Notes under the pieces: model-generated | Database searches by the model: none | The model's input: the letters and a program-made list of their open reading frames with translations, nothing else | Told to the model about the DNA's origin: nothing | Assembly: GCA_945952575.1 (NCBI GenBank) | Contig: CAMFIY010000113.1 | Location: 1 to 8,254, forward strand | Source of the DNA: an uncultured Leucobacter sp. | GTDB taxonomy: Bacteria > Actinomycetota > Actinomycetes > Actinomycetales > Microbacteriaceae | Length of the DNA: 8,254 nucleotides | Reading direction: 5' to 3' | Shown: positions 1-6,386 of the stretch, one piece after another | How the letters are laid out: every line of letters starts with the position of its first letter | Numbering within the stretch: the stretch's first letter is position 1 | Translations under genes and position numbers: made by a program

Positions 1-349
1 GAGCACGGGCAGCCGGCGCCGGAAGCAGCGAAGGCATCCGTGGCCCGTCACCGAGCACCGGAGGCATCCGCCGACACCACAACCCCCGCAGCACCACCAT
101 GAACGTCAGCCCGCACAACACGCCCAGCATGCACAGCGCAGCGCCCACCAACGCGTTCGACCCCGAAAAGCCTCCGCCGGCTACCGCCTCATGCTCAGCC
201 GGAGCATCAGCCACAGGCTCGACATGCGGGTCCATTAACCCAGAAATCACCAGAGGAACAGGAGTCGAACCGCCCGCCTCCGTGTGAGCCGTCGCGGCCA
301 GACCCAGCATCAACAGCAACGCCAAACCGACGCTGGTAATGAGCCTCAT
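1..349 (-). CDS. Small signal-peptide/membrane protein, DUF6153-like, 5' part only
   Basis: The reading frame opens at ATG 349-347 and stays open to the left edge (116 codons seen), so the C-terminus is missing. The N-terminus reads MRLITSVGLALLLMLGLAA, a basic start followed by a hydrophobic core ending in A-T-A-H, which is a plausible signal peptide. Residues about 40-60 carry scattered His, Asp and Glu. Residues about 66-90 form a second hydrophobic segment with two Cys (LCMLGVLCG), followed by WCRR, so a single-pass membrane protein is likely. This layout resembles actinobacterial DUF6153 proteins, often found near copper or other metal genes; the family call is from memory and tentative. 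A palindrome lies 2 bases upstream of the start. In-frame TTG codons just upstream are possible alternative starts. It is separated from the integrase operon by 87 bases, so it may be chromosomal flank or element cargo. Confidence 0.6.
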   Translation of the reverse strand, partial: MRLITSVGLALLLMLGLAATAHTEAGGSTPVPLVISGLMDPHVEPVADAPAEHEAVAGGGFSGSNALVGAALCMLGVLCGLTFMVVLRGLWCRRMPPVLGDGPRMPSLLPAPAARA

Positions 350-350
350 T

Positions 351-366
351 ATCAACAATTGTTCAT
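351..366. promoter_or_regulatory. Palindromic operator candidate, ArsR/SmtB type
   Basis: The plus-strand sequence ATCAACAATTGTTCAT is an inverted repeat with one mismatched pair, and its central ten bases AACAATTGTT (354-363) are a perfect palindrome. It stands out as AT-rich in GC-rich surroundings and lies directly before the start codon of the DUF6153-like gene. On the minus strand it reads TGAACAATTGTTGA, close to the TGAACA..TGTTCA inverted repeat known for ArsR/SmtB metal-sensing repressors. No regulator gene of that family is in the window, so the assignment is inference. Confidence 0.4.
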
Positions 367-436
367 TCAGCGTCACGGAGCGCGGAGTCCGGGCCGAAGA
401 GACCATCCCCGGTACCCTACCCCGTGCAACTTGATT

Positions 437-736
437 TCATACCGATGGCGGGCTCTTACCGGCGGCACCACCCACCTCGGAGCCCTCGCCGTCGAGCGTT
501 CGAACGATGTGCTCGTAGTCGTTCTCGTCTATGAGCTCAATGACGAACGCGTACTCGACGGCCGCGAAGCTGTTGTCGCGAAGCTCCCAGTCGTCGGCGA
601 GCCCAGTCGTCTCGTACCGCGGCTCGTACTTCCAGGACCGGAGCTGGCGCACCAACTCTTGGCGCGAGATCTCCCCCGTCGCCGCCGCACGGACGACATC
701 CATCGCGGTAGCGAACCTCGATTCAGATTCGCTCAC
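437..736 (-). CDS. Conserved-looking 99-residue protein of unknown function, last gene of the integrase operon
   Basis: A 99-residue acidic protein starting at GTG 736-734, one base after the TGA stop of the HNH gene, so it is very probably translated from the same message by coupling. It is predicted to be soluble: no signal peptide and no membrane segment. The first about 80 residues look helical, with the pattern GEISRQELVRQLRSW (21-35), TTGLADDWELRDNSF (43-57) and AVEYAFVIELIDENDYEHI (59-77). The tail (83-99) is Gly/Ser/Pro-rich and probably disordered. The TTGLADDWE..NSF..V pattern recalls small actinobacterial hypothetical proteins, but I cannot name a family. Pairing with an HNH protein suggests an immunity, antitoxin or accessory role; this is a guess from context only. 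Confidence 0.75.
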   Translation of the reverse strand: MSESESRFATAMDVVRAAATGEISRQELVRQLRSWKYEPRYETTGLADDWELRDNSFAAVEYAFVIELIDENDYEHIVRTLDGEGSEVGGAAGKSPPSV

Positions 737-737
737 G

Positions 738-1349
738 TCACCAAGTCCAGATCGCGAGGGGAATGTCAGCTCCTACGATCAGCGAGAGCTTTCGCTTGGT
801 CTTGTCGAACGTGTTCCCAAGAGCCGCGCGATCCTCGGATGGGATCACGAGGTCGGGGTATCCGTCAAGCTCCACCCATCCCTCGAGCCGCCCGAGATCC
901 AAGTCCCACTCAGTGGTCGAAAGTTCGCGATATCTGGCGCGGGATCTCTCGATATCTACCTCGGCATCCGCGCGGTCCCAACCGTTGACTCGGCACAGCG
1001 TTGCGATGACCGATTCCCACCTGTCGTTGAGTTCTGCCAGTCCGGAGTGCTGTGTCTCGTGGCAGGCGCCACACAGGGCGATCACTGCTCTGAGCCGCTG
1101 GACAGGGCGCGGCATCATCGCATCGAACTCCCAGATCTCATGACAGTCGGGATTGCGTATGCCCTGTCCGTAGTACGAGGGTTGACCGCAGACCTCGCAC
1201 ACCCTGCCGGCGCGTTGCGCGGTCCGACGGCTGAGCGCGACCCACCTGGACGTTGGAAGGATCACACGCAGATTCGAGCCCCACACGCTGCCCGGAAGCC
1301 GATCGGCACCGAGCTCTACGATGCCGTCCTCGTTTCGGATGATACTCAT
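738..1349 (-). CDS. HNH-type zinc-motif protein, putative endonuclease
   Basis: A 203-residue protein. The zinc/HNH core spans residues about 50-101: CEVC (51-54), PDCHEIWEFD (67-76), then ALCGACHETQH (91-101). Two CxxC pairs plus the central CHE and the terminal H..xH are as in the HNH branch with a 'CHE.W' motif, in which the Cys pairs bind structural zinc and the His residues form the metal-dependent nuclease site. Residues 105-203 hold no motif I recognise; W, D and E are frequent there. The start codon overlaps the integrase stop as TGATG, with a weak AGGAA 8 bases upstream, so expression is coupled to the integrase. The GTG of the next gene follows one base after the stop. Function could be DNA cleavage in defence, a toxin, or a role in element mobility; nuclease activity is inferred from the motif only. 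Confidence 0.8.
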   Translation of the reverse strand: MSIIRNEDGIVELGADRLPGSVWGSNLRVILPTSRWVALSRRTAQRAGRVCEVCGQPSYYGQGIRNPDCHEIWEFDAMMPRPVQRLRAVIALCGACHETQHSGLAELNDRWESVIATLCRVNGWDRADAEVDIERSRARYRELSTTEWDLDLGRLEGWVELDGYPDLVIPSEDRAALGNTFDKTKRKLSLIVGADIPLAIWTW

Positions 1350-2479
1350 CAGCTCGTTCCTGGACCGGCGTCGAACAATAAATCGATGGCGGCCGCGGCT
1401 CGTTTGGCAACGTCGGACCGGGCCCGGCTGTAACGCTCGGTCATCTGCATGCTCGAGTGACCAAGCACAGCCTGTACATCGTTGGCGGAGGCACCGGCAT
1501 CGAAGAGCATGGTGGCGAGCGTGTGGCGCAGGTCGTGAATCCGCAGGTCGTCACGATGCAGCGACGCTCGAAGCTTCTTCCAGTCGATCGCGCGGCGCAC
1601 GTTAGACGCGTTGATCCGTCCGCCGCGAGGCCCCGTGAAGACAAGTTCGCCGCGATGCTTGCCGGCCATCGCCTCGGTGAGCGGCGCGACGAGCGGCGTC
1701 GGGATCGGCACGTCTCGCTCCTTATCGCTCTTCGGCGTCAGCTCGACTCCGCGACCGTCCGCGCCGATGCTGAATGCCCGGCGGACGTGGATCGTCCGAT
1801 GCGCAAGATCGACGTCTTCCATGCGCAATGCCGTCGCCTCATTTGCGCGCATTCCGGTGTAGACGAGAGCGGCGATGTAGCGCCGATAGTGCGCATCATC
1901 GATCGCCGCCAGCAGCGTCGGCACCTCCGTGGCCGTAAGCGCTCGCGAGCGCAGGCTCGTCGCCGAGTCCGACTTCGGTCGGCGCGCGAGGCGTGCCTGG
2001 TTCAGCGGCACGACGTGCGCACGCACGGCCCCGTCGAGCAAACGGCTCAGCGCCGAGAGCGCGTCGATCCGCGTGGAAGTGCTCCCTCCCCATCCGGCGA
2101 TCGCCTCCTCGATTACGCCCGCCGTAAGCTTCTCGAGCTTCACGTGGCCCAGCCACGGCTTCACCCGCAGACGCCAGCCGCGCTCGTAGGCGCGGGCCGT
2201 TGATGCGCGCACGCTGCCCTCAATGACCGACCAGTGCCGCGCGTGCCACTGGGTGAGCGTCATGTCGCCGTCTGGATAGCGGCGAGTGAGCGTCTCGGCG
2301 CGGAGCTTCTTCGCCTCAGCGAGCGTCTCGACGTAGGTCGACCGTTCGCGCTGCTCGCCGTTCAGCCCAATCGCCCAGACGCGTACCTGGTACTTTCCGC
2401 GATCATTGCGGAAGCGGATGCCCTCAGGTAGCGGGCGCCGGGTCTTCGGGTCGATCCGCTCGCCTCGCTCAGCCGACAC
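1349..2479 (-). CDS. int: Tyrosine recombinase (integrase) of the AICE
   Basis: Site-specific recombinase that integrates and excises the element at its att site. I prefer GTG 2479-2477, giving 376 residues, because further upstream the frame only shadows the excisionase gene. In this numbering residues about 15-50 form the small N-terminal arm-binding region, about 73-160 the SAM-like core-binding domain, and 175-365 the catalytic domain. The full catalytic set is visible: R211 in TGMRANE, Lys at 250 or 253 in PKSDKERDVP, HDLRH giving H315 and R318, H341 in LGHSS, and the nucleophile Y350 in TERYSRA. It should therefore be active. The start lies inside the end of xis (an 11-base overlap), and the stop overlaps the HNH start. 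There is no private promoter, so the integrase appears to be made only as part of the long operon. Confidence 0.93.
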   Translation of the reverse strand: MSAERGERIDPKTRRPLPEGIRFRNDRGKYQVRVWAIGLNGEQRERSTYVETLAEAKKLRAETLTRRYPDGDMTLTQWHARHWSVIEGSVRASTARAYERGWRLRVKPWLGHVKLEKLTAGVIEEAIAGWGGSTSTRIDALSALSRLLDGAVRAHVVPLNQARLARRPKSDSATSLRSRALTATEVPTLLAAIDDAHYRRYIAALVYTGMRANEATALRMEDVDLAHRTIHVRRAFSIGADGRGVELTPKSDKERDVPIPTPLVAPLTEAMAGKHRGELVFTGPRGGRINASNVRRAIDWKKLRASLHRDDLRIHDLRHTLATMLFDAGASANDVQAVLGHSSMQMTERYSRARSDVAKRAAAAIDLLFDAGPGTS

Positions 2480-2711
2480 CGCGGGTACCGCCGGCCTCGA
2501 GGAACGCTGCGACTGTCGACGCGCGCCAGAGCATGTGCTTGCCCATGTGGGCATCGGGGAACGGGAAGCGGTTCTGCCGCCGCAGCGAGTCGAATGTCGA
2601 CAGCGGCACACGGCAGAGCGCGGCGGCCTCGCGGCGAGTCAGGTAGTCGTTCGGATCGGAGTGGTCGGCGACGTCGATCTCGCGGTCGTCAACGAGCGTG
2701 TGAGTGATCAT
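2469..2711 (-). CDS. xis: Excisionase / AlpA-like helix-turn-helix protein
   Basis: An 80-residue DNA-binding protein that should bend DNA at the att site and steer the integrase toward excision. The start is ATG 2711-2709, backed by a strong AAAGGAG at 2718-2724 with six bases between; the longer upstream frame lacks such support and overlaps rep. Residues 22-70 form the MerR-like winged helix of Xis/AlpA proteins: DYLTRREAAALCRVPLSTFD, then a basic stretch and the hallmark GKHMLWRASTVAAFLEAGG near the end. The first 20 residues are acidic and probably flexible. The start overlaps the rep stop as ATGA, and the 3' end overlaps the integrase start, the compact rep-xis-int order known from pSAM2-type elements. 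Confidence 0.88.
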   Translation of the reverse strand: MITHTLVDDREIDVADHSDPNDYLTRREAAALCRVPLSTFDSLRRQNRFPFPDAHMGKHMLWRASTVAAFLEAGGTRGVG

Positions 2712-4075
2712 GTCGTGCTCCTTTCGGTGGGTGGGGTGGTGCGGTCTCGTGCACGGTCGTAGCGCCATTGGCGTGCGGCATCCGCTGCCTCTCTCGCGAG
2801 CGCTCTGTCGCCGTCGGTGAGCCAGCCCATACCCACGTATGACCACGAGCCGATGACGAGCACCTCACCAGGGCTGATGTCCTCGGTTGGCTTCGTCTTG
2901 GCCAGTAGGTGCTTGAGCCGCCAGGTTCGTCGTGCACCGCGGAGGGAGCCGAGCGTCACAGAGTAGCGACGCGACTTCGTCGAGAAGTGCCCACGGAAAC
3001 CGAGCATCCCCCCCCAGCGATGCAGCTGACCGTACGTACCCTCGGGATCGACGCGGGCAGTGAGTTCACGGACGCTCGACTTGATGCGTTTGATGTGATC
3101 GCGGCCGGCGCCTGTCGGCTCGAGATCCTCAGTCGCTTTGGTGGCGTACTTCGCGATGTAGGCGGCCACGGCACGGTCGGAAAGTTCACCGTCGAGACCT
3201 TCACGACGCACGATCGGTCGAACGTCGAACTGCTTGCCCCAGGTGAGCGTGCGAGTCCGAACCTCTTCAGGGAGGGGAGCCGCGACGACCCTCGTGTTCT
3301 TTACTGCGGATTGGATCGCGGTCACGAGGTGATCCGTCGTCACCGCGGCTGGCGGCGCCGGGAAAGCAAGTTCGGGATGGATGCCGTCGAGCCTGATGAT
3401 CGCGTGGAAGTGCACGACTCCTCGACGCTGAAATTCGGCCACCTTGGCGAACTGCAGCCGCACGACACCGGCAGCGGCGCGCTGAGTCATGCCGAGCGAG
3501 CGAGCGAGCGCGCGGCGCAGGCGGATCGTGAACCGCCGCCACAGCTCGGGCGCGTGGTACTGCCAGACGACGTGACCGACGTAGTCGTAGCACTCGGCGC
3601 AGACGGCGTCGCCGCGCTGCGGATCGTCGTCGTCGTGGTGGCAGCGGCATCCTCGCGGGTTGCCGTGCTCGCAGACACCGGCGCGACGGTCGACTGCGGT
3701 CGTGTGCACGGCTCCGAACGACGGGGCTGTGAGCGTGAGGAAGACCATCGGATGCTCGGCGACCTCTTCCGGCACCTCTTTCATACCGCCCGCGGCGCCG
3801 GCCATGATCATGTGCCAGGTGTCGCCCTTGTATTCGTGGCTGCAGGACTCGCAGCGTGTCGCGCGTCGGTTGCCGCAGCGAGTGAAGGTGACGCCGTCCG
3901 GTTCGCTCGTCGACGAGTACTCCGAGAGGATCTCACCGGATTCTTCGTGAAGCGTCGTCGAGGATCCGACGAGACGCACGGGGTTATGGCAGTAGCCAGT
4001 CGAGGCGACGTTGTGCATCCAGCGGTCATACTCTGCGCTGCGGAGTCGCCGCGCGACGGACTCATCGAGACGCAT
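2708..4075 (-). CDS. rep: RepSA-like rolling-circle replication initiator
   Basis: A 455-residue initiator that would nick the element's double-strand origin so the excised circle can replicate. Motifs appear in the HUH order: FLTLTAPSFG (112-121, motif 1), GVVHFHAIIRLDG (219-231) with the metal-binding HFH 222-224, and AYIAKYATK (305-313) with candidate nucleophile tyrosines Y306 and Y310. Cys-rich zinc clusters come before and between them: C67, C75 and C78 near the N-terminus, then C135, C143, C145 and the CAEC at 159-162. This matches replication initiators of pSAM2-like AICEs (RepSA family). The start overlaps the lipoprotein gene by 14 bases with no clear ribosome site, so it is probably coupled; the stop overlaps xis. 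No origin could be pinpointed. Confidence 0.9.
   Translation of the reverse strand: MRLDESVARRLRSAEYDRWMHNVASTGYCHNPVRLVGSSTTLHEESGEILSEYSSTSEPDGVTFTRCGNRRATRCESCSHEYKGDTWHMIMAGAAGGMKEVPEEVAEHPMVFLTLTAPSFGAVHTTAVDRRAGVCEHGNPRGCRCHHDDDDPQRGDAVCAECYDYVGHVVWQYHAPELWRRFTIRLRRALARSLGMTQRAAAGVVRLQFAKVAEFQRRGVVHFHAIIRLDGIHPELAFPAPPAAVTTDHLVTAIQSAVKNTRVVAAPLPEEVRTRTLTWGKQFDVRPIVRREGLDGELSDRAVAAYIAKYATKATEDLEPTGAGRDHIKRIKSSVRELTARVDPEGTYGQLHRWGGMLGFRGHFSTKSRRYSVTLGSLRGARRTWRLKHLLAKTKPTEDISPGEVLVIGSWSYVGMGWLTDGDRALAREAADAARQWRYDRARDRTTPPTERSTT
2718..2724 (-). promoter_or_regulatory. Ribosome binding site of xis
   Basis: The minus strand reads AAAGGAG, followed by CACGAC and the ATG of the excisionase. 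It is one of only two strong Shine-Dalgarno sequences in the operon and decides the xis start at 2711. It lies inside the end of rep, so xis can be translated both by coupling and on its own. Confidence 0.75.
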
Positions 4076-4472
4076 CGGTCACCACCATGACGGGGACCGC
4101 GCAGCCGATCGGGTAGACCGTCCCCGCGAGGCTGTACTCGTAGACGACACGGCAGATCTCGTCGCTCTCCCCTGTCGCGCGGCGCAGCTTCTGCCAGGCA
4201 AGAACCTGAGCGTCTGTGCACGATTCGTTCGCGACCCATGCGCCGTAGCGCTCGATGTAATAATCCGCGTCCACCGGAAGGTCGTATCGCGCACGGAAGG
4301 ACTCCGTCGCGGCGTCGTACTCCTCACCGAGGTTGCACGAGATGGCATGGTCGACCTTGCTGTCGGAACGATCGACTTGATCTTGCCTCGAGGCACCCGT
4401 ATTGATATTCGAACAGCCTGCGAGGGCGAGTGCGCCGACCACAAGTGCTACGACGACGGTGATGCGGTTCAT
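4062..4472 (-). CDS. Small predicted lipoprotein encoded between translocase and replication genes
   Basis: A 136-residue exported protein with a textbook lipoprotein signal: MNR, a hydrophobic core, then lipobox LAGC with the lipidated Cys at 20. It should be anchored on the outer face of the cytoplasmic membrane. The mature part holds four further Cys (46, 85, 107, 124), perhaps two disulfides, and many aromatic and acidic residues; no family is recognised. The ATG overlaps the translocase stop as ATGA, with GGAGG 11 bases upstream, and the 3' end overlaps rep by 14 bases, so it is an integral part of the transfer operon. A lipoprotein made together with a conjugative translocase could act in entry exclusion or in the mating contact; this is inference from position. 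Confidence 0.85.
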   Translation of the reverse strand: MNRITVVVALVVGALALAGCSNINTGASRQDQVDRSDSKVDHAISCNLGEEYDAATESFRARYDLPVDADYYIERYGAWVANESCTDAQVLAWQKLRRATGESDEICRVVYEYSLAGTVYPIGCAVPVMVVTDASR

Positions 4473-5887
4473 GATGCGGTTTCCCTCCGGGAAGTGCGAC
4501 GCGAGGATCGCGGCGCGCGGGGTGAGCGAGGTTGACGCTCGTCAGGCGAAGGCGGCTCAGGGACAATGACAGGGACATGCCGCGGTGCGGCATACCGCGA
4601 AGCGACGTCGCGGATCACGTCATCCGTGATGAGTCCCGCTCGAACGCGCTCAGGCGGGCGCCCGTCTTCGGGGAGCACATAGGCGACCCCTGGTGTGGAT
4701 GGCGAGATGTCGTGGCACCGGGCACCCGCCGCCACGGCGCCGTCGCCGAGCACCATCGCCGTCTCCATCCGATCCCGAAGACGGAGCCCAACGGTCTGCG
4801 TGAACAGGCCTCGGGCGGGCAACGTCTCCTTCCGCGGATCTTGGAGACAGGCAAACACGATGAAGCCGACGGCGCGGCCCTGCGATGCCAGGGTCGCGAG
4901 CGCAGCGTTCGCGCGGCGGAGCAGATCCCGATCGGTCTCGTAGGCGGTGAGAGCGGCGAGCTCGTCGATCAGAACGACAATTGTCGGGCTGTCGAGGGTA
5001 GCGACGTGCTGTCGCGTCTTGCCCGCGAGGTCCTGTGCTCGTTGCTGCATCGCGGCGACCGCATCCTCGAGGAGGATCACCGAGCGCTCGGCGTCGGCGG
5101 CGAACCGCGTGAGCAGCGAACGTCCGAGGGCGAGTTCCATGCCGCCCTTGCGGTCGAGCCCCCACACCTCGACGAGGCCGCTGTGGATCGGTTCGGCGAG
5201 TCCGAGCAGCAGACCCCACACCAGCGACGCTTTCCCGCTGCCCGACGCGCCGGCCACGAGGGTGTGAGGACCAAGACGAAGCGACCACAGTCCCCCCGTT
5301 GCGTGTCTACACATCGGGACCGTCTTGCCGTCCCACGCCGCGGGCAGGTCGAGCGAGAACGCGAACTCGAGCGCATCTACGAACTCAAGCCGCAGCGCCA
5401 TGGCGCTGATGTGCTCGCCGTGGACCGTCGCGCGGCGCGCGCCGAAGGCCTGAGCGAGTAGATCTGCCTGCGCTTGCAGGTGCTCGCGGCCGAGCCCCTG
5501 CGGAAGGGCGACGCCGACGGCGCAGGTCCAGCCCTCCCACACTGGGGTACTGATTGCAGGCACCACCATGCCGCGCGCGCCGTAGCCAGGGACGCCGAGG
5601 CCGACGCGTATCGCGACGCCGGGCCAGCTCGCGACGATGCTGCGAGAGACGTCACGCTTCCACTTGTCCTCGGGCCGACGCGGCATGCGGAGAGCCGTGA
5701 CCGTTACCCAGACGCCGAGCAGAGCCACGAGGGCCAGGCATCCGACCGTGAACGTCATCTGCACAACAGGCACCGGTGGCAGCCACGAGACGACAACGAC
5801 GATCGCAGCAGCCCACCACCAGCGCCGCAGGAGAATGCCGACCTCGTCGCCCCAGCTGCGTAACTCACGCGGCATGGTGGTTCGCAT
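4469..5887 (-). CDS. FtsK/SpoIIIE-type DNA translocase (TraSA-like conjugal transfer protein)
   Basis: A hexameric-ATPase-type pump for moving double-stranded DNA between mycelial or neighbouring cells, as for TraSA/TraB of actinobacterial elements. I use ATG 5887-5885 (472 residues), which overlaps the preceding stop as TAATG; the longer upstream frame only shadows the Pra-like gene. Two membrane segments lie at about 23-38 and 43-66, then a linker and the motor domain. Walker A is VAGASGSGKAS (211-221), with Ala and not Ser/Thr directly after K219, followed by Ser. Walker B is TIVVLIDELAAL (302-313) with D308 and E309. An LASQGRAVG stretch (333-341) and ACLQDPRKETLP (346-357) match the FtsK pattern. 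The C-terminal about 30 residues are Arg/Ser/Pro-rich, suited to DNA contact. It is shorter than chromosomal FtsK and lacks a gamma-domain. Confidence 0.9.
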   Translation of the reverse strand: MRTTMPRELRSWGDEVGILLRRWWWAAAIVVVVSWLPPVPVVQMTFTVGCLALVALLGVWVTVTALRMPRRPEDKWKRDVSRSIVASWPGVAIRVGLGVPGYGARGMVVPAISTPVWEGWTCAVGVALPQGLGREHLQAQADLLAQAFGARRATVHGEHISAMALRLEFVDALEFAFSLDLPAAWDGKTVPMCRHATGGLWSLRLGPHTLVAGASGSGKASLVWGLLLGLAEPIHSGLVEVWGLDRKGGMELALGRSLLTRFAADAERSVILLEDAVAAMQQRAQDLAGKTRQHVATLDSPTIVVLIDELAALTAYETDRDLLRRANAALATLASQGRAVGFIVFACLQDPRKETLPARGLFTQTVGLRLRDRMETAMVLGDGAVAAGARCHDISPSTPGVAYVLPEDGRPPERVRAGLITDDVIRDVASRYAAPRHVPVIVPEPPSPDERQPRSPRAPRSSRRTSRRETAS

Positions 5888-6285
5888 TACTCGGCACCGC
5901 GCGGCTTGGGTGCCGGCTTCATCTCTCGGGCGCGGAGCGAATAGGCGACGCGAGGACGCCCCTGCCCCTCCTTGACGTAGGGCGTCACGGTGAGCCCCTC
6001 GAAGACCGCTGGGCGGAATGGCAGACCGTTCAGCTCGGGCGGCAGCTGCGGCTCGGAGATGCTCGCGATCTTGACGGTGACCTCGCCCTGACCTTTTTTC
6101 GCGTCGGGGTCGGCGTCGATGACCCGTACCTGCCAGAGCGGGTGACCGGAGTTCTTGTCGAGGTCTTGACCCTGCCGTTGGCCATCGTCCGACCACTTGA
6201 CGATGGGCTCGACCTCTCCGACGACGAACGCCCCACGCGGGAAAAACGCGTCGAAGTTGACCGGGATTGCTGACTGAATTGCCAT
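5887..6285 (-). CDS. pra: Pra-like protein (plasmid replication, integration and excision activator family)
   Basis: A 132-residue soluble protein, first gene of the long operon. The pattern VNFDAFFPRGAFVVGEVEP (9-27), WQVRVIDADP (51-60), FEGLTVTPYV (95-104) and AYSLRAREM (114-122) matches proteins that sit just upstream of the FtsK-like gene in many AICEs and are annotated as replication, integration and excision activators after pSAM2 Pra. In pSAM2, Pra activates the rep-xis-int genes and is itself repressed by KorSA. Here the same order (GntR repressor, operators, this gene) is kept, but the target genes lie in the same operon, so a classical activator role is less obvious. The tail after 122 is Pro/Lys-rich. 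The start has a good AGGAG at 6292-6296 six bases upstream. Biochemical function of the family is poorly known. Confidence 0.78.
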   Translation of the reverse strand: MAIQSAIPVNFDAFFPRGAFVVGEVEPIVKWSDDGQRQGQDLDKNSGHPLWQVRVIDADPDAKKGQGEVTVKIASISEPQLPPELNGLPFRPAVFEGLTVTPYVKEGQGRPRVAYSLRAREMKPAPKPRGAE

Positions 6286-6303
6286 TCGATTCTCCTATCT
6301 AGT

Positions 6304-6316
6304 TATCTAGACAAGT
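6304..6316. promoter_or_regulatory. Operator candidate for the GntR repressor, promoter-proximal copy near the pra start
   Basis: TATCTAGACAAGT here is repeated exactly, but inverted, at 6363-6375. A shortened copy TATCTAG (6296-6302) lies 8 bases to the left. The core ATCTAGAC differs by one base from the GTnTAnAC sequence recognised by HutC-type GntR proteins. It lies in the leader of the operon, close to the ribosome site of the Pra-like gene, and next to a 6-base stem with GAG loop (6317-6331). Confidence 0.6.
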
Positions 6317-6337
6317 TGGCTCGAGGAGCCAGCCCGC

Positions 6338-6384
6338 TAGATGTGAACCCCCATAGCGTCTCACTTGTCTAGATAGGTTGTCAA
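6338..6384 (-). promoter_or_regulatory. Promoter of the pra-ftsK-rep-xis-int operon with embedded operator
   Basis: On the minus strand a perfect -35 box TTGACA (6384-6379) follows directly after the repressor stop codon. An 18-base spacer would place the -10 at GACGCT (6360-6355), which keeps only the A2 and T6 positions, so the promoter looks weak. The 13-base element ACTTGTCTAGATA (6363-6375) fills the spacer, so a bound GntR protein would block RNA polymerase directly. A lone GCTAGATG (6336-6343) and the CTAG in the repressor stop codon (6387-6390) add further partial cores. The -35 and the inverted repeat are seen; promoter function is inferred. Confidence 0.6.
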
Positions 6385-6386
6385 CC

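Noticed and set aside
261..271. GGAGTCGAACC, resembling a tRNA T-loop (possible att core in a tRNA 3' end)
   Set aside because: The flanks do not form a T-stem or acceptor stem and the stretch lies inside the open frame of the signal-peptide protein.
387..412. CCGGG..CCCGG with a 14-base loop as terminator of the long operon
   Set aside because: The stem is only five bases with no T-run; too weak to call.
405..425. GGTACCCTACCCC as a CsoR-type copper operator
   Set aside because: No symmetric partner half is present at the expected spacing.
370..436. Search for an att direct repeat between the region left of the operon and the intergenic stretches at 7071-7285 and 7700-7937
   Set aside because: Only matches of five or six bases were seen by eye, which is not above chance; att sites may lie outside the window.
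2480..2611. N-terminal extension of the integrase to an upstream ATG
   Set aside because: The extra residues are an Arg/Ser/Cys-rich shadow of the xis gene and give no integrase similarity; the GTG at 2479 gives a normal length.
2909..4090. Long plus-strand open frame (393 codons) opposite rep
   Set aside because: It is antisense to rep, whose HUH motifs and zinc clusters are clear; the translation shows no domain and is typical of GC-rich shadow frames.
4532..5461. Plus-strand open frame (309 codons) opposite the FtsK-like gene
   Set aside because: The opposite strand has Walker A and B in the proper order; this frame has no recognisable motif. The same holds for 531-1433, 1457-2203, 6744-7307 and 7112-7660.
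5888..6196. N-terminal extension of the FtsK-like protein
   Set aside because: It reads through the Pra-like gene in another frame and is low-complexity Arg/Ala; ATG 5887 gives TAATG coupling and two membrane helices near the N-terminus.
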